Below are positions 25,160 to 34,280 of a stretch of DNA of 64,000 bases, in pieces. Under the pieces are notes generated by a model that was given only the letters and a program-made list of their open reading frames with translations, did no database searches and was not told where the DNA came from. The position numbers were made by a program, and so were the translations under genes. Location of the stretch: NCBI RefSeq assembly GCF_001428065.1, contig NZ_LMSE01000001.1:52656-116655 (forward strand), in the 5' to 3' direction. How positions within the stretch are numbered: the first letter of the stretch is position 1; every line of letters starts with the position of its first letter. This DNA is from Nostocoides sp. Soil756 (GTDB taxonomy: Bacteria > Actinomycetota > Actinomycetes > Actinomycetales > Dermatophilaceae).

Positions 25160-26334
25160 GCCGGCACCACGTCGACCTGCGAGAGCCACTTGGTCTGGAG
25201 GACGCCCGGCCGCGCGGGGGCGATGAGGCGGCACGGGAAGCCGTGGTCGGGATGCAGCGGCTCGCCGGCCAGGGTCAGGGCGACGAGGGAGTCGTCGAGA
25301 CCGACCCAGGCAGCGGGCAGGGTGCTGGTGCGGTAGCCGCCACGGGGCTGCAGCGAGGTGAACGCGACGTCGCGGTCGGTGCCGCCGCCGACGAGCGCGA
25401 CGAGCTCGCGCACCCGCACCCCACCCCAGGTGCCGCCGGCGCTCCATCCCTCGACACAGGCGATGGGCAGCACGGCCTCGGTCTGCGGCATCGCGCGCAG
25501 GTCATCCAGCGTGAGCTCGACGGCGCCTGCGGGCCCCGTGACGGTGAGCCGCCAGGCCGGGTCGTGCAGCAGGTCGACCACGTCGGCGCCGATGGCACTG
25601 CGGTTGATCGGCACGCCTTGCGGCCCATCACCCGAGCGCACCGCCAGCACCGCGAGGCGCCGCACGCCGGGGATCCCGACCGAGGTGGTGGTGAGCGCCG
25701 CCACGGCCGCCGACAGCCAGGTCGTGCGCAGCAGCGCCCGGCGGGACAGGCCACCCGGGGCGGCCGGCCGCGTCTCGACCGGGGCGCCCCACGCCTCGCG
25801 GACGACGGGCAGCTTGACCGCGACGTGCAGCGCGACCGACCCGACGGCGACCCAGGCCAGCGCGAAGTGGGCGGAGATGAAGTCGAACGACCACGGGTAC
25901 CACTGGGCGCTGTTGGCGAGCCCGGTCACCAGCTGGAACACCGCGGACCCCACGAGCAGGGCGATCGAGCCCTTCTCGAGCAGGTCGAGCAGCAGCCGGC
26001 GCGGCGCGGCCGACGGGCGCTGGAAGAAGCGCGGGAAGACCGACCAGAGCTTGACCAGCAGCAGCGGGACCGCGGCCGTCCCGGCCGCCACGTGCAGACC
26101 CTGGGTCACCTGGTAGAGGCGCGCCGGGCCGGTGAGCAGCGGGACCCACGGTGACGGGTGCTGGAGGTAGTGGCTGTAGAGACCGGTGACGAAGCAGACC
26201 CCGAAGGCGATGCCGAGCCAGCCGCCGAGGCGAGCCGTGGTGCGCGGCCCGCGCAGCCCACTGCGGAAGTCCTCGGGGTGCGGGAGGCGGGCGTCGACGC
26301 GGCCGGCCAGGCCGGTCAGCTGGCGCTCGCTCAT
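25156..26334 (-). CDS. Membrane-bound molybdopterin-dependent oxidoreductase
   Basis: A 392-residue protein. Residues 30-190 form about four to five helices of cytochrome b561/b-like type, with histidines in GLYSHYLQHPS, GLHVAAG, ISAHFALAWVAVG and VALHVAVKLP that could bind haem. A twin-basic stretch (SRRALLRTTWLSAAVAALTTT) at about residues 205-225 leads to an oxidoreductase molybdopterin domain of sulfite-oxidase type (LPIACVEGWSAGGTWGGVRVRELV); the Cys there is the expected Mo ligand. Substrate unknown. It lies in a chain of 4-nt overlaps with the DUF2064 gene before it and the small membrane gene after it. Confidence 0.82.
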   Translation of the reverse strand: MSERQLTGLAGRVDARLPHPEDFRSGLRGPRTTARLGGWLGIAFGVCFVTGLYSHYLQHPSPWVPLLTGPARLYQVTQGLHVAAGTAAVPLLLVKLWSVFPRFFQRPSAAPRRLLLDLLEKGSIALLVGSAVFQLVTGLANSAQWYPWSFDFISAHFALAWVAVGSVALHVAVKLPVVREAWGAPVETRPAAPGGLSRRALLRTTWLSAAVAALTTTSVGIPGVRRLAVLAVRSGDGPQGVPINRSAIGADVVDLLHDPAWRLTVTGPAGAVELTLDDLRAMPQTEAVLPIACVEGWSAGGTWGGVRVRELVALVGGGTDRDVAFTSLQPRGGYRTSTLPAAWVGLDDSLVALTLAGEPLHPDHGFPCRLIAPARPGVLQTKWLSQVDVVPA

Positions 26335-27065
26335 GCCCGGCGCTCCTCGACCTCCGCCCGTGGATACAGGGCCCGGGCGCCAGCGTACCGGCGCCACAGG
26401 CCCGCGAACCGGGTGTCGGGAGCGGACGCGGCCACGTGGTGGGCGTCGTCGACGTGGTCGACGTCGCGCAGGGCCGGGCCCACCACGGCGCGATGCCCGG
26501 CCCCGGCGAGCGCCGCGGCGGTCAGGCGGCCGGTGTCGGCCCGGCTCATCGGGACGCTCGAGAGCACCTCGGCCTGCTCCGGGTGGGTCGTGACCAGCAC
26601 CCACCAGCCGCCGTCGTCGGCCGGGCCGAGCACCGGAGCGTCGTGCGCGTGGGACAGCGCGGCCACCTCGTGCAGGAGGGCGGCGGTCACCTGCGGGGTG
26701 TCCATGCCGACCTGCACCACCGGGCCGCCGGCCAGCCGGTGCGCCTCCCGATGGCCGTGGACCAGCCGCTCGCCGAAGCCCCGGCCGCGCTGCGGCACGA
26801 CGAGCCACCCGTCGGCGGCGAGCCGCAGCTCGTCGGGGCGCGCGCCCTCGGCGAGGTCGCCGGCCAGCGCCAGGACCCGCCGGTCGGCCGGGTAGGCAGC
26901 CGCCCCGGCCGCCAGGGTGTCGAGGAGCGCGGCGGCGGCGAGGTCGGCGGCAGCCGCCTCCCCGACCCCCACCGCGAGCCGGGTCTTGGCCTGCCCGGCC
27001 ACGGGGGCCTTGGCCATGACGAGCACGCTGCCGCGCACGGCGCGACCCCCACGCGCCCTGCTCAT
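26331..27065 (-). CDS. DUF2064 / TIGR04282-type nucleotidyl or glycosyl transferase
   Basis: A 244-residue protein with the start SVLVMAKAPVAGQAKTRLAVGVG, the mark of DUF2064, a GT-A-fold family related to MobA-like nucleotidyltransferases. VVQVGMDTPQVTAALLHEVAAL and VLGPADDGGWWVLV are further conserved parts. TIGR04282 members usually stand beside TIGR04283-type glycosyltransferases, as here. ATGA overlaps link it to the GT2 gene before it and the molybdopterin oxidoreductase after it. The substrate is unknown. Confidence 0.82.
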   Translation of the reverse strand: MSRARGGRAVRGSVLVMAKAPVAGQAKTRLAVGVGEAAAADLAAAALLDTLAAGAAAYPADRRVLALAGDLAEGARPDELRLAADGWLVVPQRGRGFGERLVHGHREAHRLAGGPVVQVGMDTPQVTAALLHEVAALSHAHDAPVLGPADDGGWWVLVTTHPEQAEVLSSVPMSRADTGRLTAAALAGAGHRAVVGPALRDVDHVDDAHHVAASAPDTRFAGLWRRYAGARALYPRAEVEERRA

Positions 27066-27736
27066 CGCAGCCCGTGGCGGGCCAGGACGGCGGCGAAGTC
27101 GCGACCGGCGCGCACGGTCCCGGTGAGCGAGCCCGACACCTTCGACCGGGTCCCCTCGGCGCGCGGGTGGTAGGTGATGTCGTGCTCGGTGAGGTCCCAG
27201 CCGGCGCGCTGGGCGCGCACCAGCATCTCGACCGGGTAGCCGAAGCGCCGGTCGAGGACGCCGAGGTCGAGCAGGTCCTGGCGGCGGCAGACCCGCATCG
27301 GCGCGATGTCGTGCACCGGGAGCCCGGTGGTGCGCCGCAGCCACGCCAGGACGGCGGCGTTGCCGGCCCGGGCGTGCCAGGGCCACACGCCGGGGCGCGA
27401 GGGGCGGCGGCGGCCGCAGGCCATCGTGGCGCGCCCGGAGCGCACGTCGTCGAGCAGCGGGAGGACGTCGCGCGGGTCCATCGACCCGTCGCCGTCGAGC
27501 ACCGCCACGTACTCGGCGGTGGCGGCCTCGACGCCCGCGTGCACGGCGGCCCCGTAGCCCGGGGTGGCCTCGTGCACCACCGTCGCGCCGTGGGCCCGGG
27601 CCACCTCCGCGGTGTCGTCGCTGGAGCCGTTGTCGACCACGACGACGTGCATCCCGTCGGGGACGAGCGCGAAGACCCCGGGCAGGGCCGCCGCCTCGTC
27701 ACGGCACGGCAGCACGAGGTCGCAGGAAACGGTCAC
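27062..27736 (-). CDS. Family 2 glycosyltransferase
   Basis: A 224-residue GT2 enzyme with LVLPCRDEAAALPGVFALVPDGMHVVVVDNGSSDDT at the N-terminus and the metal-binding DGDGSMDPRDV near residue 80. VHDIAPMRVCRRQDLLDLGVLDRRFGYPVEMLVRAQRAG resembles enzymes acting on polyprenyl or membrane-lipid acceptors, though no membrane helices are present. GTG start at 27736. First gene of the overlapping minus-strand cluster, divergent from a polytopic membrane protein at 27851. Confidence 0.85.
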   Translation of the reverse strand: MTVSCDLVLPCRDEAAALPGVFALVPDGMHVVVVDNGSSDDTAEVARAHGATVVHEATPGYGAAVHAGVEAATAEYVAVLDGDGSMDPRDVLPLLDDVRSGRATMACGRRRPSRPGVWPWHARAGNAAVLAWLRRTTGLPVHDIAPMRVCRRQDLLDLGVLDRRFGYPVEMLVRAQRAGWDLTEHDITYHPRAEGTRSKVSGSLTGTVRAGRDFAAVLARHGLR

Positions 27737-27850
27737 GACAAGCGAGCCTAGGTGGTCAGCGGCCGCTCTCGACCCGACGGCGCAGGCCAGACCGGGTGCC
27801 GGGTGGGGCCCTGCACGGCCGGCGGAGGCCGAGCGGGCATCCTTGGGGGC

Positions 27851-29272
27851 ATGGCGACGCCCCCGACGACGACGCGACCGCGCGCGGACGCCGGGCGGGA
27901 CGCCGGGGCGGCCGCCGCGGGTCGCCGGGCGTGGTGGGGCCTGGCCGCGGGGGTGCTCGTCGTCGCCGCGGCGATGCTGGTCCCGCCGGTCTTCGACGTC
28001 GTCGTCAAGGCCGGCCGCGCCGCCCCGCTGATCGGCGACTGGGACCTGCGCGTCGGGCCGATGAGCATCGTCGCCCTCGCCCTGGTCGCGCTGGCCGCTC
28101 GGCCCGGGGTGCTCGCCCGGCTCGAACGCCTCACCTGGGGCCAGCTGCTGGCGCTGTCGTGGCTGGTCTCGGTCGTCTGGATGGTGTCGCTGGCGCTGGT
28201 CGACGGCCCGACCGGCCTCGGCAAGCACCTCGAGCACGGCACCGAGTACCTCGGCAGCGCCCGGGCCGCCGACGACGTGGGCGAGATGCTGCGCGTCTAC
28301 ATCTCGCGCATCCCGCTCGACAGCGCGCACCACTGGCCGGTCCACCTGGCCGGCCACCCGCCGGGCGCGGTGCTGATGTTCGTCGGCCTCGACCGCCTCG
28401 GGCTGGGGTCGTGGCAGGCGGCCGGCGCCGTCGTGGTGCTCGTCGCCGGCACCGTGCCCGCCGCCGTGGCCGTCACCCTCGACCGGCTGGCGGCCCGCGA
28501 CGCCGCCCGCCGCGCCCTGCCGTTCCTGGTCCTGGCGCCCACGGCCGTCCTGATGGCGGTCTCGGCCGACGCCCTCTTCACCGCCACCGTCGCGTGGGGG
28601 ATGGCCGCGCTGGCGGCGGCCGGGGCGGCGACGGCCTGGCGGCGACCGGCCCTGGCGGTGCTCGCCGGACTGCTCCTCGGCTGGTGCCTCCTGGAGTCCT
28701 ACGGCCTCGGCCTGGTCGCGCTGCTGGCGGTGGCCGTGCTGGTGGCCACCGGTGGCGCGTGGCGGCCACGCCTGGTCGTGGGGGCGCTCGCCGCCGGTAC
28801 GGCCCTGCTGGTGGTGCTGCTCGCCGCCGGGCTCGGCTTCGCCTGGTGGGACGCCTACCCGGTGCTGCACGACCGCTACTGGGACCCGCGCGACCTCGCG
28901 AGCAAACGGCCGTTCTGGTACTGGTCCTTCGGCAACCTCGGCTCGCTGTTCCTGGCCGCCGGGCTGCTGCTGCCGGCGGCGCTCGGGGCGGCGTCGGTGC
29001 CCGTCGCGCGGCTGCGACGGGCGGCCGGGCGCGCCCGGGCGCAGGGCTGGGAGCGGGTCGTGGCCCCGCTCGTCGTGGCCGGCGTCGCGATGGTGCTGGC
29101 CGCCGACCTGTCGCGGATGAGCAAGGCCGAGGTCGAGCGCATCTGGCTGCCGTTCATGCCCTGGATGCTGCTGGCCGTGCTCTGGCTGCCCCCGCGCTGG
29201 CAGCGTTGGGGCCTGGTCGGCCAGGGCGTGCTGGCGCTGGCGCTGGCGCACGGCATCAAGACCGTCTGGTAG
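27851..29272 (+). CDS. Polytopic membrane protein, GT-C glycosyltransferase-like
   Basis: A 473-residue protein with about 10-12 hydrophobic helices. The loop after the second or third helix contains HLEHGTEYLGSARAADDVGEMLRVYISRIPLDSAHHWPVHLAGHPPGAVLM; a large first periplasmic loop of this sort is usual in GT-C enzymes (PMT/ArnT-like), which use polyprenyl-phosphate sugars. No family could be assigned with confidence. Its divergent neighbour is a GT2, and an epimerase lies after it, so a surface glycan or glycolipid pathway is likely. Confidence 0.7.
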   Translation: MATPPTTTRPRADAGRDAGAAAAGRRAWWGLAAGVLVVAAAMLVPPVFDVVVKAGRAAPLIGDWDLRVGPMSIVALALVALAARPGVLARLERLTWGQLLALSWLVSVVWMVSLALVDGPTGLGKHLEHGTEYLGSARAADDVGEMLRVYISRIPLDSAHHWPVHLAGHPPGAVLMFVGLDRLGLGSWQAAGAVVVLVAGTVPAAVAVTLDRLAARDAARRALPFLVLAPTAVLMAVSADALFTATVAWGMAALAAAGAATAWRRPALAVLAGLLLGWCLLESYGLGLVALLAVAVLVATGGAWRPRLVVGALAAGTALLVVLLAAGLGFAWWDAYPVLHDRYWDPRDLASKRPFWYWSFGNLGSLFLAAGLLLPAALGAASVPVARLRRAAGRARAQGWERVVAPLVVAGVAMVLAADLSRMSKAEVERIWLPFMPWMLLAVLWLPPRWQRWGLVGQGVLALALAHGIKTVW

Positions 29273-29308
29273 CCGGCATCGTCGGCCGGAAGCAGCCCGG
29301 GGCGGGGC

Positions 29309-30361
29309 TCAGGCGCGCAGCGGCGCGGTGGCGAACGCGGCCAGCCCCTCGTCGGGGGTCACCCGGGCGGTGAAGCCGATCTCGGCCGTGGCCCGCGCCG
29401 GGGAGGCCACGATGTGGCGCACGTCGCCGATGCGGTACTGCCCGGTGACGGTCGGCTCGACGTCGCGCCCCGACCCATGGGCCACCGCCCGGGCGACGTC
29501 GGCGATGGCGATGGGGTGCCCCGAGGCAACGTTGTAGGTGCGGTGGGTCGCGAGGTCGGCCGCGACCACGGCCCGCGCCGCGGCCAGGTTGGCCCGGGCC
29601 ACGTCGTCGACGTGCACGAAGTCGCGCATCTGGCGGCCGTCCTCGTAGACCGTGGGCGGCTCGCCCCGCTCGAGCGAGGAGCGGAACATGGCCGCCACCC
29701 CGGAGTAGGGGGTGTCGCGCGGCATCCCGGGCCCGTAGACGTTGTGGTAGCGCAGCGACACCGCCGCGCCCGGGGCCTGGCGGCACCACGCGGCGGCGTA
29801 CTGCTCCTGGGCGACCTTACTGACGGCGTAGCTCGAGCGGGGGTCGAGCGCGGCGTCCTCGTCGACGAGCGCCCAGTCCAGCGGGCCACCGCAGACGGGG
29901 CACGGGTCGTCGAACGCGCCGCGGTCGAGGTCCTCGCGGGTGCGCGGGCCGGGGCTCTGCGGGCCGTGCTCGGGGCAGGTGTAGCGGCCCTCGCCGTAGA
30001 CGACCATCGAGGACGCCTGCACGACGCGGGACACGCCCTCGGCGTGCATCGCGGCCAGCACGGCCGCGGTGCCGAGGTCGTTGTGCCCGGCGTAGAGGGG
30101 CAGGTCGGCGGCCGTGACGCCGGCGCCCACCATCGCCGCCAGGTGCACCACCACGTCGACGCCCTGGAACAGGTCGCCCCACGCCCCGGCCTCGCGGACG
30201 TCGAGCACGTGCACCCCGGGCGGCGGGTCGGCCCGGGTCGCGGCGGCGTGGGCCTCGGGGATGAGCAGGTCGACGGCGACCACGTCGTGGCCGTCGGTGA
30301 CGAGCTCGCGCCAGGTCGCCGTGCCGATGAAGCCGGCGGCGCCGGTGAGGAGGATGCGCAT
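29309..30361 (-). CDS. NAD-dependent sugar epimerase/dehydratase with a zinc-ribbon-like insertion
   Basis: A 350-residue extended short-chain dehydrogenase. It has the NAD motif TGAAGFIGTAT at residue 6, HLAAMVGAG, and the catalytic YAVSK near residue 190. Between the SSM segment and the YxxxK it carries an insertion with four possible metal ligands: TCPEH, then about 20 residues later CPVCGG. Most UDP-sugar epimerases lack this. The reaction is not known. It faces the glycosyltransferase-like gene and lies 53 bp downstream of hisC on the same strand. Confidence 0.82.
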   Translation of the reverse strand: MRILLTGAAGFIGTATWRELVTDGHDVVAVDLLIPEAHAAATRADPPPGVHVLDVREAGAWGDLFQGVDVVVHLAAMVGAGVTAADLPLYAGHNDLGTAAVLAAMHAEGVSRVVQASSMVVYGEGRYTCPEHGPQSPGPRTREDLDRGAFDDPCPVCGGPLDWALVDEDAALDPRSSYAVSKVAQEQYAAAWCRQAPGAAVSLRYHNVYGPGMPRDTPYSGVAAMFRSSLERGEPPTVYEDGRQMRDFVHVDDVARANLAAARAVVAADLATHRTYNVASGHPIAIADVARAVAHGSGRDVEPTVTGQYRIGDVRHIVASPARATAEIGFTARVTPDEGLAAFATAPLRA

Positions 30362-30414
30362 CCGGCCATCCTGCCGTGCGGGGACGCCGCCCCCGCCGCG
30401 CGGGTGGCGCCCGG

Positions 30415-31545
30415 TCAGCCCCGGCGCGCGGCCAGGAAGCGCCCCGCGACCTCGACCAAGCGGTCGTTGGCCTCGGACTCGGCGATGGTGGCCCGGACGC
30501 CGTCGGTGCCGTAGGGCCGCACGGTGAGGCCCTCGTCGTCGCAGGCCTGCGCGAAGGCGGCGGTGTCGTCGCCCAGCCCGAACCACACGAAGTTGGCCTG
30601 CTGGTCGGGGATGTCCCAGCCCTGCTCGCGCAGCGCGGCCACGACCCGATCCCGCTCGGCCACGAGCTCCTTGACCCGCACGTCGAGCTCGTCGGAGGCC
30701 TCGAGCGAGGCGATGGCCGCGGCCTGGGCCAGGCTGTTGACGCCGAACGGCAGGGCGGCCTTGCGCAGGGCGGCGGCCACCGGCTCGTGCGCCACGGCGT
30801 AGCCGACCCGGAGCCCGGCCAGCCCGTAGGCCTTCGAGAAGGTGCGCAGCACCACGACGTTGGGGCGGGCCGCGTGCACGGCCAGGGCGTCGGGCGCGTC
30901 GGGGTCGTCGACGAACTCGAGGTAGGCCTCGTCGAGGACGACCAGCACGTCGCGCGGCACCCGGTCGAGGAACGCGTCGAGCTCGGCGGCGCCGACCGTG
31001 GTACCGGTGGGGTTGTTGGGCGTGCAGACCAGGACCAGCCGGGTGCGGTCGGTGACGGCGGCGGCCATCGCGTCGAGGTCGTGCCGGTCGCCGGGGGCCA
31101 GCGGCACCATGACCGGTCGCGCCCCCGCCATCGTCGTGAGGATGGGGTAGGCCTCGAACGAGCGCCAGGCGAAGAGCACCTCGTCGCCGTCGTCGCAGGT
31201 GGCCCGGATCAGCTGGTCGAGCACGCCCACCGAGCCGGGCCCGGTCGAGATGCGCTCGGCCGGGACGCCGAGCCGCTGCGCCAGGGCGGCGGTGAGAGCG
31301 GTGACCGCCATGTCGGGGTAGCGGTTGACCGCGCCGGCCGCCTCGCGCACCACGTCGAGCACCGAGGGCAGCGGCGGGAAAGGGTTCTCGTTGCTGCTGA
31401 TCTTGTAGGCGACCAGCCCCTCACGGACGGTGGCCGGGCGCCCCGGGGTGTAGGCGGGCAGGGCCTCCAGCGCGGCACGCAGGCGTACCGGCAGCGGCGG
31501 CGCAGCGTCGGTGGCGCGGTCGTCGGTGGCGCGGTCGTCAGTCAT
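30415..31545 (-). CDS. Histidinol-phosphate / aromatic aminotransferase
   Basis: A 376-residue fold-type I PLP enzyme. [13 protein letters not shown] marks the HisC group, [10 protein letters not shown] follows near residue 155, the PLP lysine is in [17 protein letters not shown] near 235, and the substrate Arg lies near the C-terminus ([16 protein letters not shown]). In Actinobacteria this branch includes the second HisC, also called Pat, which makes phenylalanine or tyrosine. No other histidine gene lies nearby, which favours the aromatic role. The N-terminus contains a small tandem repeat, [12 protein letters not shown]. Start at 31545. Confidence 0.85.
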   Translation of the reverse strand: MTDDRATDDRATDAAPPLPVRLRAALEALPAYTPGRPATVREGLVAYKISSNENPFPPLPSVLDVVREAAGAVNRYPDMAVTALTAALAQRLGVPAERISTGPGSVGVLDQLIRATCDDGDEVLFAWRSFEAYPILTTMAGARPVMVPLAPGDRHDLDAMAAAVTDRTRLVLVCTPNNPTGTTVGAAELDAFLDRVPRDVLVVLDEAYLEFVDDPDAPDALAVHAARPNVVVLRTFSKAYGLAGLRVGYAVAHEPVAAALRKAALPFGVNSLAQAAAIASLEASDELDVRVKELVAERDRVVAALREQGWDIPDQQANFVWFGLGDDTAAFAQACDDEGLTVRPYGTDGVRATIAESEANDRLVEVAGRFLAARRG

Positions 31546-31666
31546 GGCGCCCACTCTAGGACCGGGGCACGCCGGCTCGCCGGGGGCGGCGGCCGGCGTC
31601 CGGGGCGCCCCGGGCCGCGTCCGGGCCGTGGCCGCGTCCGCGTCCGCGTGCCAGACTGGCGGGGTG

Positions 31667-32050
31667 ATGAACTTCCTGATCCGGGTCGCCATCAACGCCG
31701 TCGCGCTCTGGGTGGCGGCCCTCGTCGTGCCGGGCATCGACCTCGCCGAGGACAGCTCGACGTGGACGAGCAAGACCGTCACCGTGGTGCTGGTGGCGCT
31801 GGTCTTCGGGCTCGTCAACGCCGTCATCAAGCCGATCGCGAAGTTCTTCTCCTTCCCCTTCGTCGTGCTCACGCTGGGGCTGTTCACCTTCGTGATCAAC
31901 GCCTTCATGCTGCAGATCACCGAGTGGGTGGGTAGCGCCATCGGGCTCTCGTTCTCGATCCAGCACTTCTTCTGGGACGCCGTCCTGGCCGCGGTCGTCA
32001 TCACCCTGGTCTCATGGGTGCTCAGCGTCGTCCTGCCCGACGGCGACTGA
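31667..32050 (+). CDS. PF04020 (phage-holin-4-like) membrane protein
   Basis: A 127-residue protein with about four hydrophobic helices: [59 protein letters not shown] and the last [14 protein letters not shown]. The pattern [26 protein letters not shown] is diagnostic of PF04020, a widespread bacterial family of unknown function named for weak similarity to holins. It is not evidence of a phage. It lies 42 bp before galE and may be cotranscribed. Confidence 0.85.
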   Translation: MNFLIRVAINAVALWVAALVVPGIDLAEDSSTWTSKTVTVVLVALVFGLVNAVIKPIAKFFSFPFVVLTLGLFTFVINAFMLQITEWVGSAIGLSFSIQHFFWDAVLAAVVITLVSWVLSVVLPDGD

Positions 32051-32092
32051 ACCCGAGCGGCCGGGCCGGGGCACGGCACTAGGGTCGACGCC

Positions 32093-33112
<1,020 letters not shown>

Positions 33113-33136
33113 CCCCCGGCCCGGCGCCCCCCTCGG

Positions 33137-33159
33137 CTTTTCGGGGTGACCCCGAAAAG
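33137..33159. terminator. Hairpin after galE
   Basis: CTTTTCGGGG-TGA-CCCCGAAAAG is a perfect 10-bp stem with a 3-nt loop, 24 nt after the galE stop. A second hairpin, GCACCGGA with TCCGGTGC, follows at about 33161-33195. Together they separate galE from the convergent VOC gene. Confidence 0.65.
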
Positions 33160-33262
33160 TGCACCGGACAAGGGTTGCGAGGCGGGGTCCGGTGCAGGAG
33201 GTCTTGTCTCGAGGTGCCCGGGTCCCGCGCGCAGGCCTGCACCCGGCGTTCGGGCCCCGCGC

Positions 33263-33700
33263 TCAGCCCTGGTCGAGCCGCTGGTTGAAGCGCAGCATGT
33301 TGCCCGCCGGGTCGCGGAAGGCGCAGTCCCGCACGCCGTAGAACTGGTCCTGCGGCTCCTGCAGCACCTCGCCGCCGGCCGCCACCACGTGCTCGAACAG
33401 CGCGTCGACGTCGTCGCACTGGAAGATCAGCGGGTTCATCAGCCCCTTGGCGAGCAACGTGTCCATCGCCTCGCGGTCGGCGGGGCTGCTGCCGGGGTAG
33501 ATGCCGACCGACTGCAGGGTGATCTCGAGCTCGGGCTGGGTCGGCGTGGCCAGGCTCAGCCAGCGGAAGTCGCCGTTGGTCACGTCCTGGGTCACGGTGA
33601 AGCCCAGCACGTCGCGGTAGAAGGCCATGGCGGTGTCGTGGTCGTCGACCACCAGGAAGCAGTTGCGGACGGCGAGCGAGGCGGTGGGTGAGGTCGTCAT
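33263..33700 (-). CDS. VOC-family (glyoxalase/bleomycin-resistance fold) protein
   Basis: A 145-residue protein: VRNCFLVVDDHDTAMAFYRDVLGF at the start, CDDVDALFEHVVAAGGEV in the middle and FRDPAGNMLRFNQR at the end, which is the VOC beta-alpha-beta repeat with its usual conserved DPAGN. One metal ligand may be missing, since the first strand has no His. Ligand unknown. It lies 10 bp after the AraC-type regulator and is probably controlled by it. Confidence 0.8.
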   Translation of the reverse strand: MTTSPTASLAVRNCFLVVDDHDTAMAFYRDVLGFTVTQDVTNGDFRWLSLATPTQPELEITLQSVGIYPGSSPADREAMDTLLAKGLMNPLIFQCDDVDALFEHVVAAGGEVLQEPQDQFYGVRDCAFRDPAGNMLRFNQRLDQG

Positions 33701-33710
33701 GCCGACGACG

Positions 33711-34142
33711 CTAGGCCGGCACCCCGGCGCGGCGCTTCTCCGATCCTGACCGGGTGCCCGCCGGCCGGTCGGCGAGCTTGCCGACGCACGGCGGGATGAC
33801 GGCCGCCGCCCCGTGCGCCCGGGCGCGGTACTCGCTGGGGGTGACCCCCATCAGCGCCGTGAACCGGCTCGAGAACGACCCCAGCGAGGTACAGCCCACC
33901 GCCATGCACGCGTCGGTGACCGACACGTCACCGTGCCGCAGCAGGGCGGCCGCCCGCTCGATGCGGCGGGTCATCAGGTGCTGGTAGGGCGTCTCGTCGT
34001 AGGCCTCGCGGAACATCCGGTGGAAGTGTCCCGGCGACATCAGGGCCTCGGCGGCGAGCGCCGGCACGTCGAGCGGCTGGGCGTAGTCGCGGTCCATCCG
34101 GTCGCGGGCGCGGCGGAGGCGCACGAGGTCGTCGCGGTGCAC
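33711..34142 (-). CDS. AraC-family transcriptional regulator, short form
   Basis: A 143-residue protein that is little more than the AraC DNA-binding domain. Two helix-turn-helix units are visible: DVPALAAEALMSPGHFHRMF and SVTDACMAVGCTSLGSFSSRFTALMGVTPSEYR, the latter matching the AraC signature. There is no ligand-binding domain, so the effector may be sensed by the adjacent VOC protein. I take the GTG at 34142; the frame continues upstream to 34217 but that part overlaps the cyd operator region. It heads the regulator-VOC pair and is divergent from cydA. Confidence 0.8.
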   Translation of the reverse strand: MHRDDLVRLRRARDRMDRDYAQPLDVPALAAEALMSPGHFHRMFREAYDETPYQHLMTRRIERAAALLRHGDVSVTDACMAVGCTSLGSFSSRFTALMGVTPSEYRARAHGAAAVIPPCVGKLADRPAGTRSGSEKRRAGVPA

Positions 34143-34218
34143 CCGGTCAGTGTGGCACCGGGATGCCGCTGCCCCACGCCCGTGCGTCGGGTCACCGGGG
34201 CACCCCTGGCGTCCCACC

Positions 34219-34254
34219 TACGACGTTGTGTAGTTTGTACTACGCACCGTCGTA
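34219..34254. promoter_or_regulatory. BlaI/MecI-type tandem operator before cydA
   Basis: A 36-bp symmetrical structure: TACGACG, 4 nt, GTAGT, 4 nt, ACTAC, 4 nt, CGTCGTA. It can be read as one large dyad or as two tandem sites, TACGAC-gttgt-GTAGT and TACTAC-gcacc-GTCGTA. The TACTAC/GTAGTA half sites are those of MecI/BlaI/CopY repressors, and a gene of that family closes the cyd operon (40095). It ends 26 nt before the cydA ATG, where binding would block the promoter. The AraC-VOC unit on the other side could also be affected. Confidence 0.65.
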
Positions 34255-34280
34255 TCAGACCGCACCCGCAGGAGCCCCGC

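Noticed and set aside
31667-32050. Prophage holin
   Set aside because: PF04020 proteins are named after weak holin similarity but occur widely as single chromosomal genes; no phage gene is near.
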